Assembly: GCF_030269905.1 (NCBI RefSeq)
Contig: NZ_BSVC01000007.1
Location: forward strand, 62,001 to 126,000
Length of the DNA stretch: 64,000 nucleotides
Direction: 5' to 3'
Origin: Pelosinus sp. IPA-1
Lineage (GTDB): Bacteria; Bacillota; Negativicutes; DSM-13327
The notes beneath the pieces were generated by a model. The model did not search any database. It saw only the letters and a list, made by a program, of their open reading frames with translations, and had not been told where the DNA came from. Below, one piece after another: positions 8,335 through 16,751 of the stretch (position 1 is the stretch's first letter; every line of letters starts with the position of its first letter). A program made the position numbers and the translations under genes.

Positions 8335-8727
8335 ATGGAACTAAGAATAATTAGCAAGGAATTGCCAGAGGAGGGAAAAATCACGGGTAAATCACATAAA
8401 TCAATGGTAAATCATCTGACCCGAATTATTTTAAAACCCGTGGAGGAACCCTTGTTTAGTGGTCACTTTCTAAAGAACGATGTAGTTGATGCCCAGGCAG
8501 TAAGAAATTTTGGCTTACAATTGCAGCACAGAGCGGAACGGGTTGCTTTAATGATGGAATTGTTGGCGGCAAAAGAGTTTTCTTTTCATTTTCAACAGGG
8601 TTCTATTTTTGCTGATTCGTCGGTGATGGAAGGGCAAGAGGCAAAAGAATATTTACTGGGAAATGGATTTCTTGATCAAGAATTTCAAATATTTCTAGAG
8701 TATGGGCGTAAATGGGGAATTATGTAG
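8335..8727 (+). CDS. Protein of unknown function (130 aa)
   Basis: The frame starts 10 bp after the YeiH-type gene and is probably in the same transcript. The product is soluble, with no signal peptide or membrane segment. It is mixed charged, with a predicted helical middle (VRNFGLQLQHRAERVALMME). I do not recognise the family. The ribosome site is weak. Codon use looks like that of the neighbours, and the lack of any competing frame supports a real gene. It might be an accessory protein for the transporter, judged only from position. Confidence 0.6.
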   Translation: MELRIISKELPEEGKITGKSHKSMVNHLTRIILKPVEEPLFSGHFLKNDVVDAQAVRNFGLQLQHRAERVALMMELLAAKEFSFHFQQGSIFADSSVMEGQEAKEYLLGNGFLDQEFQIFLEYGRKWGIM

Positions 8728-8786
8728 CGTTGTATTTTAAAAATAGAGTTAAGATTGGATGTTAGTGAATGAGCCAATTATATCTA

Positions 8787-8844
8787 GGCTGGTTAGGAAA
8801 ACTAAAGGCTAGATTTACCCTAGGGGGTAAGTCTGGCCTTTTTT
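8787..8844 (+). promoter_or_regulatory. Leader element L4, orphan copy
   Basis: GCT-GG-TTAG, loop GAAA(A), CTAA-A-GGC, then the terminator AGGCTAGA...TCTGGCCTTTTTT. A possible promoter TTGGAT-17-TTATAT lies at 8755-8783. No plus-strand gene follows for 1.4 kb, since the next gene (metA) is convergent. It may be the plain terminator of the YeiH transcript, a small RNA, or the remnant of a lost gene. Confidence 0.75.
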
Positions 8845-8906
8845 CTTAAGTCTTTTTTTCTGCTACATGTTTTTAGATTACCGCAAGGGAGAGTAAGTAA
8901 AGAACC

Positions 8907-9824
8907 TTATAATAAAGATAGATCGAAAGGCGTTTCCTGATAAACATAGTAGTTGAGCCAGTTAGAAAAGAGCAGGTTGGCAGCACTTCGCCAGAGGACT
9001 ACTGGTGTTTGTGTGGGGTCATCATTAGGGTAATAATTTTGTGGGATTTGAACTGATAACCCTTGAGCAAAATCCCGATCATATTCAGCCTTGAGAGAAA
9101 GAGGATCGTATTCTGAATGGCCTGCGATGAAGAATTGTCTACCTGTTAGATCAGCGGCAGCATACACTCCGGAAATATCAGACTCTGACAAGATGCGCAG
9201 CTTAGGATTTTTTAGGATATCTTCCCGTTTAAATTCAGTATGTCTGGAATGGGGAACATGAAAGATATCATCAAAACCACGGAATAGTTTGACTTGTTCC
9301 GTATCATTCTTTTTGTGGGGGAAAACTCCAAATATTTTTTGTGGAAGATCATATTTTGGAATACCATAGTGGTAGTATAGTCCGGCTTGGGATGCCCAGC
9401 AAATATGGAGAGTAGAATATACATGGGTTTTACTCCATTCCATAATTTCGCAAAGTTCATCCCAGTAGGCTACCTGTTCAAAGGGAATTTGTTCGACAGG
9501 TGCACCCGTAATAATCATGCCATCATAGTTGCGAGATTTTATATCCTCGAATGTTTCATAAAATTTAATCAGATGTTCTTGTGATGTATTGGTAGGACAA
9601 TAAGTAGCAGTATACATGAAGTCAACTTCCACTTGCAGAGGAGAATTACCTAGCAGGCGGAGTAATTGAGTCTCAGTAGTAATCTTGATAGGCATGAGAT
9701 TTAAAATTAATATTTTAAGAGGACGTATATCTTGGGTATAGGCTCGGTTCTCATGAATTACGAAAATGTTTTCACTTTCCAGGATGTTGGTAGCAGGTAA
9801 ATTGTTAGGAATTTTTATAGGCAT
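8907..9824 (-). CDS. metA: Homoserine O-acetyltransferase (MetA family)
   Basis: This enzyme makes the activated homoserine ester for methionine synthesis. Starting at the ATG at 9824 (GGAGG upstream) gives 305 residues. With this numbering Cys142 (in HICWASQAG) is the acyl-enzyme nucleophile, and the GHSEYD motif carries the conserved His and Glu. Residue 111 is Glu (in GAPVE). In this family Glu111 goes with acetyl-CoA and Gly111 with succinyl-CoA, so the product should be O-acetylhomoserine. That fits the O-acetylhomoserine sulfhydrylase MetY at 21109. It is controlled by a SAM-I riboswitch upstream, not by the shared leader. The gene is convergent with the YeiH operon. Confidence 0.95.
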   Translation of the reverse strand: MPIKIPNNLPATNILESENIFVIHENRAYTQDIRPLKILILNLMPIKITTETQLLRLLGNSPLQVEVDFMYTATYCPTNTSQEHLIKFYETFEDIKSRNYDGMIITGAPVEQIPFEQVAYWDELCEIMEWSKTHVYSTLHICWASQAGLYYHYGIPKYDLPQKIFGVFPHKKNDTEQVKLFRGFDDIFHVPHSRHTEFKREDILKNPKLRILSESDISGVYAAADLTGRQFFIAGHSEYDPLSLKAEYDRDFAQGLSVQIPQNYYPNDDPTQTPVVLWRSAANLLFSNWLNYYVYQETPFDLSLL

Positions 9825-9903
9825 AGTGCATTCCTCCATTTTTTTGATATTATAAAAACTCGCTAGAAGGCTGTTATGCTCTTCTAATCAAGTAGGGTAA
9901 CAA

Positions 9904-10050
9904 AAAGAGCCCCTTTCCGAGGAAAGGGGCTCTTTAAACCGCACATTCCTCTCATCTTTCAGGATTGCTCCTGCTGGAATTAGCACCGTTGCATTGCTGC
10001 CGGCTGCCGGGTGTCATAGGGCCAGTCCCTCGACCTCTCTAGATAAGAGT
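9904..10050 (-). promoter_or_regulatory. SAM-I (S-box) riboswitch with terminator upstream of metA
   Basis: Read on the minus strand, the S-box core is clear: P1 strand CTTATCTAGAGAGG, then GAGGGACTGGCCC, CCCGGCAGCC, GGTGCTAATTCC and the closing GATGAG. The aptamer spans about 9950-10050. A terminator AGAGCCCCTTTCC/GGAAAGGGGCTCT plus T-run is at 9904-9936. SAM binding should stop metA transcription. Confidence 0.97.
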
Positions 10051-10140
10051 TTAATATTAATTTATGAATAATATTAACATAGGTAAATAAGTAAGTCAAA
10101 GTAAAATTTAATAAAAGGTTTTACAAAATGTCATACTATA

Positions 10141-10169
10141 TTGACAAAGTGACCAAGCTGAATATAATA
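10141..10169 (+). promoter_or_regulatory. Promoter for the MFS gene
   Basis: TTGACA, 17-bp spacer, ATAATA. About 45 bp downstream (10216-10255) a weak hairpin with GGTCAAGC and GGTTTGATC arms ends in a T-rich stretch. No leader element of the L type is present here. Confidence 0.7.
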
Positions 10170-10306
10170 AAAGTTAAAGATTGTCAATTTCAAGGATGAA
10201 TGACTATGAAAAAAGGTCAAGCTCTTTCTGAAATGAAAGTGGTTTGATCTCTTTTATTTAATTGGTGAGACATTGGTTGTATAACAAACAAGGAGACTCA
10301 TGTTAT

Positions 10307-11539
10307 ATGTTGAAAACACATAATAAGAATGCGCAAGTTTCTTCCCTCATTCACTGCAAGTCATATGTACATTTTTGGTTTTCTAGGGTTCTGACAACTC
10401 TGGCGTATCAAATGCTAGCTGTTGCCGTGGGGTGGCAAGTCTACGAGTTGACTGATAGTCCCTTCTATTTAGGGTTGGTTGGTCTTGCTCAGTTTTTGCC
10501 AATGTTTTTACTAACTCTTGTTGTTGGGCATGTGGCGGACCGTTTTAATCGTCAGAAAGTTATTTGTATTTGTCAAATAACGGAAGGCGTGGGGGTAGGT
10601 TTGTTGGCAATCGGAAGTTATACTGGTTGGCTTAGCAAAGAAAGTATCATTACCATTGTATTTCTGATCGGCGCAGCCAGGGCTTTTGAGGGACCGACGA
10701 TGCAAGCTTTTATGCCTGGATTGGTATCGGCTAAGATTTTTCCGCAAGCTTTGGCGACTGTTAGTTCGGCAAATCAGACAGCCAATATCATAGGGCCGGC
10801 AATTGGGGGATTACTTTATGCTGCAGGTCCTGGCTATGTTTATTGTACAATTAGTGTACTTTTTCTAGGTGCCAGTCTTCTTATTTCTAGAATTAAAATT
10901 CAACGTGAAATACGGAAAGTCCATGCTGTTAATCTACGAGAATTATTTGCTGGGATCACTTTTATTCGTCGAAAACCCACAATACTTGGTGCCATATCCC
11001 TGGATCTTTTTGCTGTACTGTTAGGAGGAGCAACTGCTCTATTGCCGATTTATGCTAAAGATGTGCTTTTTATTGGGCCAGAGGGAGTGGGGATTTTACG
11101 CTCAGCACCAGCCGTAGGTGCCTTATTGATGTCAGGTCTTTTAGCCCATTATCCTCTTAAACGTAAAGTCGGTCGAACGATGTTTAGCGCTGTATTTGTT
11201 TTTGGACTGGCTACCATTGTATTTGCCTTATCAACGTCCTTTGCTTTATCTCTCGCTTCATTAGTTGTCCTTGGTGCTGCAGATGTCATCAGCGTTGTCA
11301 TTCGTTCCTCCTTAGTGCAATTGCAGACGCCAGATGAAATGCGGGGAAGAGTGAGTGCAGTCAACTCAATGTTTATTGGAACTTCTAATCAATTAGGAGA
11401 ATTTGAGTCTGGTGTAACGGCAGCTTTTTTCGGTACAGTGCCTGCACTGCTGATTGGTGGTATTGGCACAGTATTGGTTGTTATTCTATGGATAAAACTA
11501 TTTCCCGAACTCGCTCAAGCTGATCGAATCGCATCTTGA
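10307..11539 (+). CDS. MFS transporter (DHA3/EntS-like exporter family)
   Basis: 410 residues from the ATG at 10307 (AAGGAG 11 bp upstream). Twelve hydrophobic segments are visible. After the first two segments comes the MFS loop HVADRFNRQKV, the family A-motif region, and QTPDEMRGRVSAVNSMF near the C-terminal half is typical of MFS_3/EntS-like exporters. The exported compound cannot be told from sequence. It has its own promoter and no L-type leader, so it may not belong to the sulfur regulon. The last 4 bp overlap the promoter that drives the next gene. Confidence 0.85.
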   Translation: MLKTHNKNAQVSSLIHCKSYVHFWFSRVLTTLAYQMLAVAVGWQVYELTDSPFYLGLVGLAQFLPMFLLTLVVGHVADRFNRQKVICICQITEGVGVGLLAIGSYTGWLSKESIITIVFLIGAARAFEGPTMQAFMPGLVSAKIFPQALATVSSANQTANIIGPAIGGLLYAAGPGYVYCTISVLFLGASLLISRIKIQREIRKVHAVNLRELFAGITFIRRKPTILGAISLDLFAVLLGGATALLPIYAKDVLFIGPEGVGILRSAPAVGALLMSGLLAHYPLKRKVGRTMFSAVFVFGLATIVFALSTSFALSLASLVVLGAADVISVVIRSSLVQLQTPDEMRGRVSAVNSMFIGTSNQLGEFESGVTAAFFGTVPALLIGGIGTVLVVILWIKLFPELAQADRIAS

Positions 11540-11563
11540 CAAAGTGCTATAAACAAGTATATT
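11536..11563 (+). promoter_or_regulatory. Promoter for L5/NifX-like gene
   Basis: TTGACA at 11536-11541, 16-bp spacer, TATATT at 11558-11563. The predicted +1 is about 15 nt before L5. The -35 box overlaps the MFS stop codon. Confidence 0.65.
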
Positions 11564-11584
11564 ATATAAACAAATTAGAACGTA

Positions 11585-11653
11585 AAGCTGATCAGTAGTA
11601 ATGACTGAAGGCAAAGAAAGGTTCCTTGTGAAGGAATCAATCTTTGCCTTTTT
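11585..11653 (+). promoter_or_regulatory. Leader element L5 before the NifX-like gene
   Basis: GCT-GA-TCAGT, loop AGTAATG, ACTGA-A-GGC. The helix is extended to 5 bp. The terminator GGCAAAG...CTTTGCC with inner stem GGTTCCTT/AAGGAATC is followed by a T-run. Confidence 0.8.
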
Positions 11654-11706
11654 ATTTTAAGTATGTATTACTAAAGTTAATAATAAGAGAAAAGGAAGTG
11701 TATAGT

Positions 11707-12102
11707 ATGTCTAAAGTTGCTGTTGCGAGTACTGATGGAATAGCCATTAATGAGCATTTTGGTAGAGCGGAAGAATTCTGGATTTATGAAAGCAATGAAG
11801 GGGGAGCTTACCAATTTATTGAACGTAGAAAAAAAACGCTTGAAGAATCTGAAGGCGATCATGCTACTACAGTTCAATTACTTGCTGATGTTGAAGTTGT
11901 ACTAGTTAACAAAATTGGCCCGGGAGCGGAGAAAGAATTGCGACGTGAGGGGATAATTGCCTTAAGTGTATCTGGTACCATTGATAAAGCCCTTAGCGCT
12001 TATGCAAAAAGAGGAAAGTTTATCAAGAATAATGCACTACTAGGGACAATAAAAGGATGCCAGGCATCTGGTGGCTTAGGGTGTTCGAATAGATGTAAAT
12101 GA
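11707..12102 (+). CDS. NifX/NafY-type dinitrogenase cofactor-binding domain protein
   Basis: 131 residues from the ATG at 11707 (AAAAGGAAG upstream). The single domain starts KVAVASTDG and continues INEHFGRAEEFWIY, the typical beginning of the NifX/NifB-C-terminal/NafY family that binds iron-sulfur cofactor precursors such as NifB-co. The tail GCQASGGLGCSNRCK is Cys-rich and could bind metal. It likely carries or stores the cofactor that NifB makes for the D/K pairs. It is preceded by leader L5 and followed by trmO. Confidence 0.88.
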   Translation: MSKVAVASTDGIAINEHFGRAEEFWIYESNEGGAYQFIERRKKTLEESEGDHATTVQLLADVEVVLVNKIGPGAEKELRREGIIALSVSGTIDKALSAYAKRGKFIKNNALLGTIKGCQASGGLGCSNRCK

Positions 12103-12223
12103 GTAAGAGTAGGTCAAATTTCCTTAAATGTAACTTGAGTTTATAAGCTGATAGAAGAATTAATTTTTAGTAGTATTAGGTGTCAAATTATTGCTTCTTA
12201 GTAAAGACAAAGGAAGGAAACAG

Positions 12224-12703
12224 ATGATTGATTATAAGCCGATAGGTATCATTCACTCGCCCTTTAAAGAGGCAAAGGGGACACCAATTCAAGCTGTTGC
12301 AGCCCAGGAGATTGTTGGTAGTATTGAATTAGATCCAGAATACGTTGCAGGCTTAAAAGATATTGAGGGGTTTTCTCATCTTATGTTGCTGTACCACTTT
12401 CATTTGATTAGGGAGTCTTCTTTGCTAGTAAAACCTTTTCTGGATAATGAGCTGCACGGAATTTTTGCTACCCGATCACCAAGTCGACCTAACTCAATTG
12501 GCATATCAGTTGTACGTCTGATTAAGGTCGAAGGCAATACACTGTATATTAAGGATGTAGATACTATCGATGGGACTCCTTTATTAGATATAAAACCTTA
12601 TGTACCAAAATTTGATGTCAGAGAAACTGAAAAGACTGGGTGGTTCGAAAAAAGTATACATAAACTTTCACATACAAAAGATGATGGTAGATTCATAAAA
12701 TGA
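12224..12703 (+). CDS. trmO: TrmO/TsaA-family tRNA N6-methyltransferase-like protein
   Basis: 159 residues from the ATG at 12224 (GGAAGGAAACAG upstream). The UPF0066/TsaA beta-barrel is recognised from IGIIHSPFKEAKGTPIQ at the start and FATRSPSRPNSIG, the SAM-binding signature of TrmO. TrmO methylates t6A37 of tRNA-Thr using SAM. It is shorter than E. coli TrmO and lacks the C-terminal extension. Family members are often seen near molybdenum or nif genes without a proven link. It may share a transcript with the NifX-like gene, 121 bp upstream. Confidence 0.85.
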   Translation: MIDYKPIGIIHSPFKEAKGTPIQAVAAQEIVGSIELDPEYVAGLKDIEGFSHLMLLYHFHLIRESSLLVKPFLDNELHGIFATRSPSRPNSIGISVVRLIKVEGNTLYIKDVDTIDGTPLLDIKPYVPKFDVRETEKTGWFEKSIHKLSHTKDDGRFIK

Positions 12704-12758
12704 GTTATCAATGGCCATTATGTCTAGAAAAAACGAATAGATTCTAGAGTAGAACCTT

Positions 12759-12820
12759 GCCGACTGGTCGAAGAACTAGAGGCTATAGTCCATTTTATAA
12801 TGGAATATAGCCTCTTTATT
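12759..12820 (+). promoter_or_regulatory. Leader element L6 before metNIQ
   Basis: GCC-GA-CTGGT, loop CGAAGA, ACTAG-A-GGC. Helix 1 is GCC/GGC with full Watson-Crick pairing, and helix 2 contains one G-T wobble. The terminator is AGGCTATA/TATAGCCT with a T-rich tail. Confidence 0.75.
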
Positions 12821-12869
12821 TTTATAATTGGCTATTTGCCGAATAGAAAGGTTAAGGAAGGTGGACTGA

Positions 12870-13649
12870 ATGATTACAATTGAGGATTTAAATAAAGATT
12901 ATATTACGCCTCATGCTAGGATAAATGCCTTGCGTAATATAAATTTGCAAGTTGAAAAAGGCGATATTTTTGGCATTATCGGTTTTAGTGGAGCTGGTAA
13001 ATCAACTTTAATTAGATGTTTAAATCGCCTTGAAGAACCTGATTCAGGTAAGGTTATCATAGCAGGGCAAGACATTACAGCTATGAACAAACAGCATTTA
13101 AAGTTGGCTAGAAGAAAAATAGGTATGATTTTTCAGCAATTTAATTTACTTGATGCAAAAAATGTTTTTGAAAATGTTGCCTTTCCTTTGAAGGTTTCCG
13201 GATATCCTAAGAAGCAAATCAGGCATCGGGTGGAAGAAATTCTTGAGTTAGTTGGTTTGGCAGATAAAGCCAAAGCATACCCCTTGCAATTAAGTGGAGG
13301 ACAAAAGCAAAGAGTTGGTATTGCTAGGGCTCTTTCCAATAAGCCAGATGTGCTACTTAGTGATGAAGCGACGTCTGCTCTTGATCCCCAAACAACCTAT
13401 TCCATATTGGAACTTCTAAAAGATATCAATAAGAAATTGGGTTTAACAATTGTCCTAATTACCCACGAACTTGATGTATTGAAACATATTTGCAACAATA
13501 TGGCTGTTATCGAGCAGGGAAGAATTGTTGAAAATGGCCCAGTTGAAAAATTCTTCTTAAATCCTGAGAGTGATACGGCGAAACGATTTATTAGCATTTT
13601 GCAGGGGTTTGAAGCAAAGCGTGTATATAAGGAAGGTGGTGGGATTTGA
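12870..13649 (+). CDS. metN: Methionine-type ABC transporter ATPase, short form without NIL domain
   Basis: 259 residues. Walker A is GFSGAGKST, the signature LSGGQKQRV, and LLSDEATSALDP the MetN-typical Walker B region. Standard MetN has about 340 residues with a C-terminal NIL/ACT domain that senses methionine and inhibits transport. Here the chain ends soon after the ATPase core (QGFEAKRVYKEGGGI), so that feedback domain is missing. It forms an operon with metI (overlap in ATTTGA) and metQ and is preceded by leader L6. The substrate could be methionine or another methylthio compound. Confidence 0.9.
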   Translation: MITIEDLNKDYITPHARINALRNINLQVEKGDIFGIIGFSGAGKSTLIRCLNRLEEPDSGKVIIAGQDITAMNKQHLKLARRKIGMIFQQFNLLDAKNVFENVAFPLKVSGYPKKQIRHRVEEILELVGLADKAKAYPLQLSGGQKQRVGIARALSNKPDVLLSDEATSALDPQTTYSILELLKDINKKLGLTIVLITHELDVLKHICNNMAVIEQGRIVENGPVEKFFLNPESDTAKRFISILQGFEAKRVYKEGGGI

Positions 13650-14314
13650 ACGACGATGTATTAGAGCTACTACTCACTGGTCTTGGTGAAACAGTTTACA
13701 TGGTAACCCTTTCTACTCTCATTGCCTTCGCGATTGGATTGCCACTTGGAATTATATTAGTAGCTACAGAAAAAGGCAATGTGTTGGAAGCCCCCAAAAT
13801 CAATAAAGCTTTGGGGACAATTATCAATATAGTACGTTCATTTCCAACCATTATTCTTATTGTTGTTTTACTTCCTTTAGCTAGGTTTATTGTGGGAACG
13901 ACCCTGGGGGCTACGGCAGCAGTTGTACCCTTAGCCATTGGAGCCGCACCATTCATTGCTAGAATTATTGAGAACTGCCTTAAGGAGGTTAGTTTTGGTA
14001 AAATCGAAGCGGCGACGGCCATTGGCGCTAACCCTTTAACGATCATTACAAAAGTACTTATTCCTGAAGCTCTGCCTTCTCTCATCCGCGGGTTGACCAT
14101 TGCAGTGGTAGGAATTATAGGTATGACGGCAGTTGCTGGGGCAATTGGGGCAGGAGGTTTGGGGAGCCTTGCCATACGGTTTGGATATATGAGATATCGA
14201 GATGATATTATGATTGCTACTGTCATAACCTTGATTATTCTAGTGCAAGGTGTGCAGTTTGGTGGTGATTTTTTAGCTAACTATATTAATGGGAAAAGGT
14301 ATAAATTTGATTAA
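13646..14314 (+). CDS. metI: Methionine-type ABC transporter permease
   Basis: 222 residues with five or six membrane segments. The permease signature region EAATAIGANPLTIITKV matches MetI. The start codon is TTG at 13646, which overlaps the metN stop and is preceded by GGAAGGTGGTGGG. Length and position between metN and metQ agree with MetI. It forms the inner-membrane channel for the ligand delivered by MetQ. Nothing unusual apart from the TTG start. Confidence 0.92.
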   Translation: MNDDVLELLLTGLGETVYMVTLSTLIAFAIGLPLGIILVATEKGNVLEAPKINKALGTIINIVRSFPTIILIVVLLPLARFIVGTTLGATAAVVPLAIGAAPFIARIIENCLKEVSFGKIEAATAIGANPLTIITKVLIPEALPSLIRGLTIAVVGIIGMTAVAGAIGAGGLGSLAIRFGYMRYRDDIMIATVITLIILVQGVQFGGDFLANYINGKRYKFD

Positions 14315-14339
14315 AAATATAGGAAAAAGGGTGATTTGT

Positions 14340-15182
14340 ATGTTGAAAAAAAGTATTCTCTTTAAAATTATCATTGGAGTTATCAGTATTATCATGGTTG
14401 CCGGTTTATTTACTGGATGCTCATCTAAAAAGGAAAGCGCCCCAGCAAGTACTAGTAAATCAGAAGTAACTGTAAAAGTGGGAGCAGCAGTAGTGCCACA
14501 TGCGGAAATTTTAAATTTTATAAAACCTAAATTGAAGCAGGAAGGGATCAATCTTGAAGTGGTTGTGCTGGATGATGAGGCGCAATTAAATCCTGCATTG
14601 CAAACAAAAGCAATTGATGCTAATTATTTTCAACACGTTCCTTACTATGAATCTGTAGCAAAAGAAAAGGGGTATAATTTTGTTGTAGCTGCGAAAGTGC
14701 ATGTAGAACCCATTGGCTTATATTCACAAAAAATAAAAAGCAAAGATGAGCTGAAAGAAGGTGCTACCATCGCTATTCCTAACAATCCCTCCAATGAGTA
14801 TCGATCTCTAGTCTTATTACAATCCCAGGGTTTGATTAAATTAAAAGAAGGGATTGCTAATTTTGCGGCGACTCCTAGAGACATTGTAGAAAATCCGAAA
14901 AAACTGAAATTTGTTGAAGTTGACTCCGCACAACTAACCCGTTCACTACCTGATGTTGATGGTGCAATTATCAATACTAATTTCATTCTTGAAGCAAAAA
15001 TAGATCCTAAAACGGCACTCTTTAGAGAAGATGCGAATTCACCTTATGCAAATGATTTATTTGTAAGAAAAGGTGAGGAAAGTAGGCCAGAAATTAAGAA
15101 AATAGGAGAAATACTAACTTCTCCTGATGTGAAGAAATTCATCCAGGATAAGTATGGAGTGGCTGTAGTTCCTGCATTTTAA
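14340..15182 (+). CDS. metQ: Methionine-type substrate-binding lipoprotein
   Basis: 280 residues from the ATG at 14340 (GGAAAAAGGGTG upstream). A basic start, a hydrophobic stretch and the lipobox LFTGC mark a lipoprotein. The NlpA/MetQ family is seen in VVPHAEILNFIKP and in the block DANYFQHVPYYES. It binds methionine or an analogue and passes it to MetI. A terminator and then nitrogenase-like D2K2 follow directly, so the compound taken up may be the D2K2 substrate. Confidence 0.92.
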   Translation: MLKKSILFKIIIGVISIIMVAGLFTGCSSKKESAPASTSKSEVTVKVGAAVVPHAEILNFIKPKLKQEGINLEVVVLDDEAQLNPALQTKAIDANYFQHVPYYESVAKEKGYNFVVAAKVHVEPIGLYSQKIKSKDELKEGATIAIPNNPSNEYRSLVLLQSQGLIKLKEGIANFAATPRDIVENPKKLKFVEVDSAQLTRSLPDVDGAIINTNFILEAKIDPKTALFREDANSPYANDLFVRKGEESRPEIKKIGEILTSPDVKKFIQDKYGVAVVPAF

Positions 15183-15191
15183 TTATAAAAG

Positions 15192-15234
15192 TAAAGGCTG
15201 GGCAGGTTTTAATTCTGACCAGCCTTTTAAAAAA
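15192..15234 (+). terminator. Terminator between metQ and D2K2
   Basis: AAGGCTGG and CCAGCCTT form a stem followed by TTAAAAAA. Its sequence resembles the terminator half of the L elements, but the GCTGA 5' half is missing, so it seems not to be a full leader. Partial read-through into D2 is possible. Confidence 0.65.
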
Positions 15235-15269
15235 TCATAAAATTAATGTGTTAAGCGAGGGAGGTAAGG

Positions 15270-16751
15270 ATGAGTAAAATTAATCTTAATGCTTCAGAGG
15301 TCCAAACTCGAGAATCACGTCTGGGGTCGATTACAGGGTTTGCAGGCACTGCTGGAGAGTTAGTTGGATGCGCTCGAGCTGGTACGCTAAAAGAGAGTGA
15401 AAGAAGTTTTAGCCAATGTATGGGGTGCAGTTCTGGCAATGCTTTTTGTCAGCTGTCTATGATACAAGATGCCATTGTTGTCAATCATGCTCCAGTGGGG
15501 TGTGCAGGAGATTTTTTTACGTTTAATTTTGTATACCGAGTAGGTCAAATGGAAAGAAACTTGCCTCCAGTGATTGGGCGCTATTTTAATACGAATATTG
15601 AGGAACAGGATACTATTTTTGGGGCGACACAAAAACTTGCAAATACCATTCGTACCGCTTATGAAAGAATACATCCTAATGCAATTTTTATTACAACATC
15701 TTGTGCTTCAGGAATTATCGGTGATGATGTGGAGGGCGTTGCCAATGATTTAACGGAAGAACTTGGCATTCCTATTATCTCGTGTTTCTGTGAAGGGTTT
15801 AAATCGAAAATTTGGACGACCGGTTTTGATGCGGCCTATCATTCCATCATTAGAAAACTCGTAAAACCCCCAGAAAAAAAGTCGAATAAGGTGAATATCG
15901 TTAATTTTTGGGGTAGCCACATTTTTGATGAAATATTGAATCCGTTAGGATATGAAGCCGATTATATCATTCCATTTTCGACTACAGCACAGTTGAAATA
16001 TATTTCGGAAGCGGTAGCAACCATTCAAATTTGTCCAACTCTTGGCACTTATATCGGTGCTGCTCTAGAACAGGTTTATGGCGTGCCAGAAATCAAATCT
16101 CCACCAGCCTATGGTATAGCAGGAACCGATCAATGGATGAGGGAGCTAGGGCGAGTTTTGGATCGGCAAGAGCAGATTGAGGCTTTGATTGTCAAAGAAC
16201 ATGAACGGATATTACCCAAATTACAAGAATATCGGGAGCAAATTCAAGGGAAAAAAGCCTATTTAACAGCGGGAGCTGCACATGGTCACGCTTTAATTGC
16301 TCTACTGCGGGAATTAGGGCTAGAAGTGCAAGGTGCTGCAATTTTTCATCATGATCCAATTTATGATAATGGTACGACCACTTCTGATGCCTTAGCTCAT
16401 GCGGTAAACACCTATGGTGATATTCCTAATTATAATGTTTGTAATAAACAAGCCTATGAATTAGTTAATGTATTAAACAAAATAAAGCCAGATATTATGA
16501 TTGCAAGACACGGTGGTATGACTCTTTGGGGTGCAAAACTAGGAATTCCTACTCTATTAGTTGGGGATGAGCAGTTAAGCTTTGGTTATCAGGGCATTCT
16601 AAATTACGGGGAAAGGATTCTGGAGACTCTTGATAACAAAGAATTTGTAATTAATTTGGCAAAACACAGTACAATGCCTTATACCAAATGGTGGCTAGAT
16701 CAAGATCCATTTTCTTTTCTAAGGAGTGACCTAAATGTCAAAACTTATTGA
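15270..16751 (+). CDS. Nitrogenase-like alpha (NifD-type) subunit D2
   Basis: 493 residues. Cys53 (with Cys50 and Cys60 nearby), Cys78 (APVGCAG) and Cys145 (TTSCASGIIGDD) fit the alpha P-cluster ligands. Cys255 (IQICPTLGTY, before YGVPEI) aligns with FeMo-co ligand Cys275. The region GIPTLLVGDEQLSFGYQG has Gly where NifD has His442. It resembles D3 and D4 (shared TRESRLGSITG start, the FHHDP segment and DxGxDxW-type GIAGTDQW), together a subgroup separate from D1/D5. The start ATG follows GAGGGAGG. The 3' end overlaps K2 by 17 bp. Position after MetNIQ suggests a methylthio-type substrate. The reaction is unproven. Confidence 0.86.
   Translation: MSKINLNASEVQTRESRLGSITGFAGTAGELVGCARAGTLKESERSFSQCMGCSSGNAFCQLSMIQDAIVVNHAPVGCAGDFFTFNFVYRVGQMERNLPPVIGRYFNTNIEEQDTIFGATQKLANTIRTAYERIHPNAIFITTSCASGIIGDDVEGVANDLTEELGIPIISCFCEGFKSKIWTTGFDAAYHSIIRKLVKPPEKKSNKVNIVNFWGSHIFDEILNPLGYEADYIIPFSTTAQLKYISEAVATIQICPTLGTYIGAALEQVYGVPEIKSPPAYGIAGTDQWMRELGRVLDRQEQIEALIVKEHERILPKLQEYREQIQGKKAYLTAGAAHGHALIALLRELGLEVQGAAIFHHDPIYDNGTTTSDALAHAVNTYGDIPNYNVCNKQAYELVNVLNKIKPDIMIARHGGMTLWGAKLGIPTLLVGDEQLSFGYQGILNYGERILETLDNKEFVINLAKHSTMPYTKWWLDQDPFSFLRSDLNVKTY

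Noticed and set aside
13696-14226. 176-aa minus-strand frame
   Set aside because: Shadow of metI on the opposite strand.
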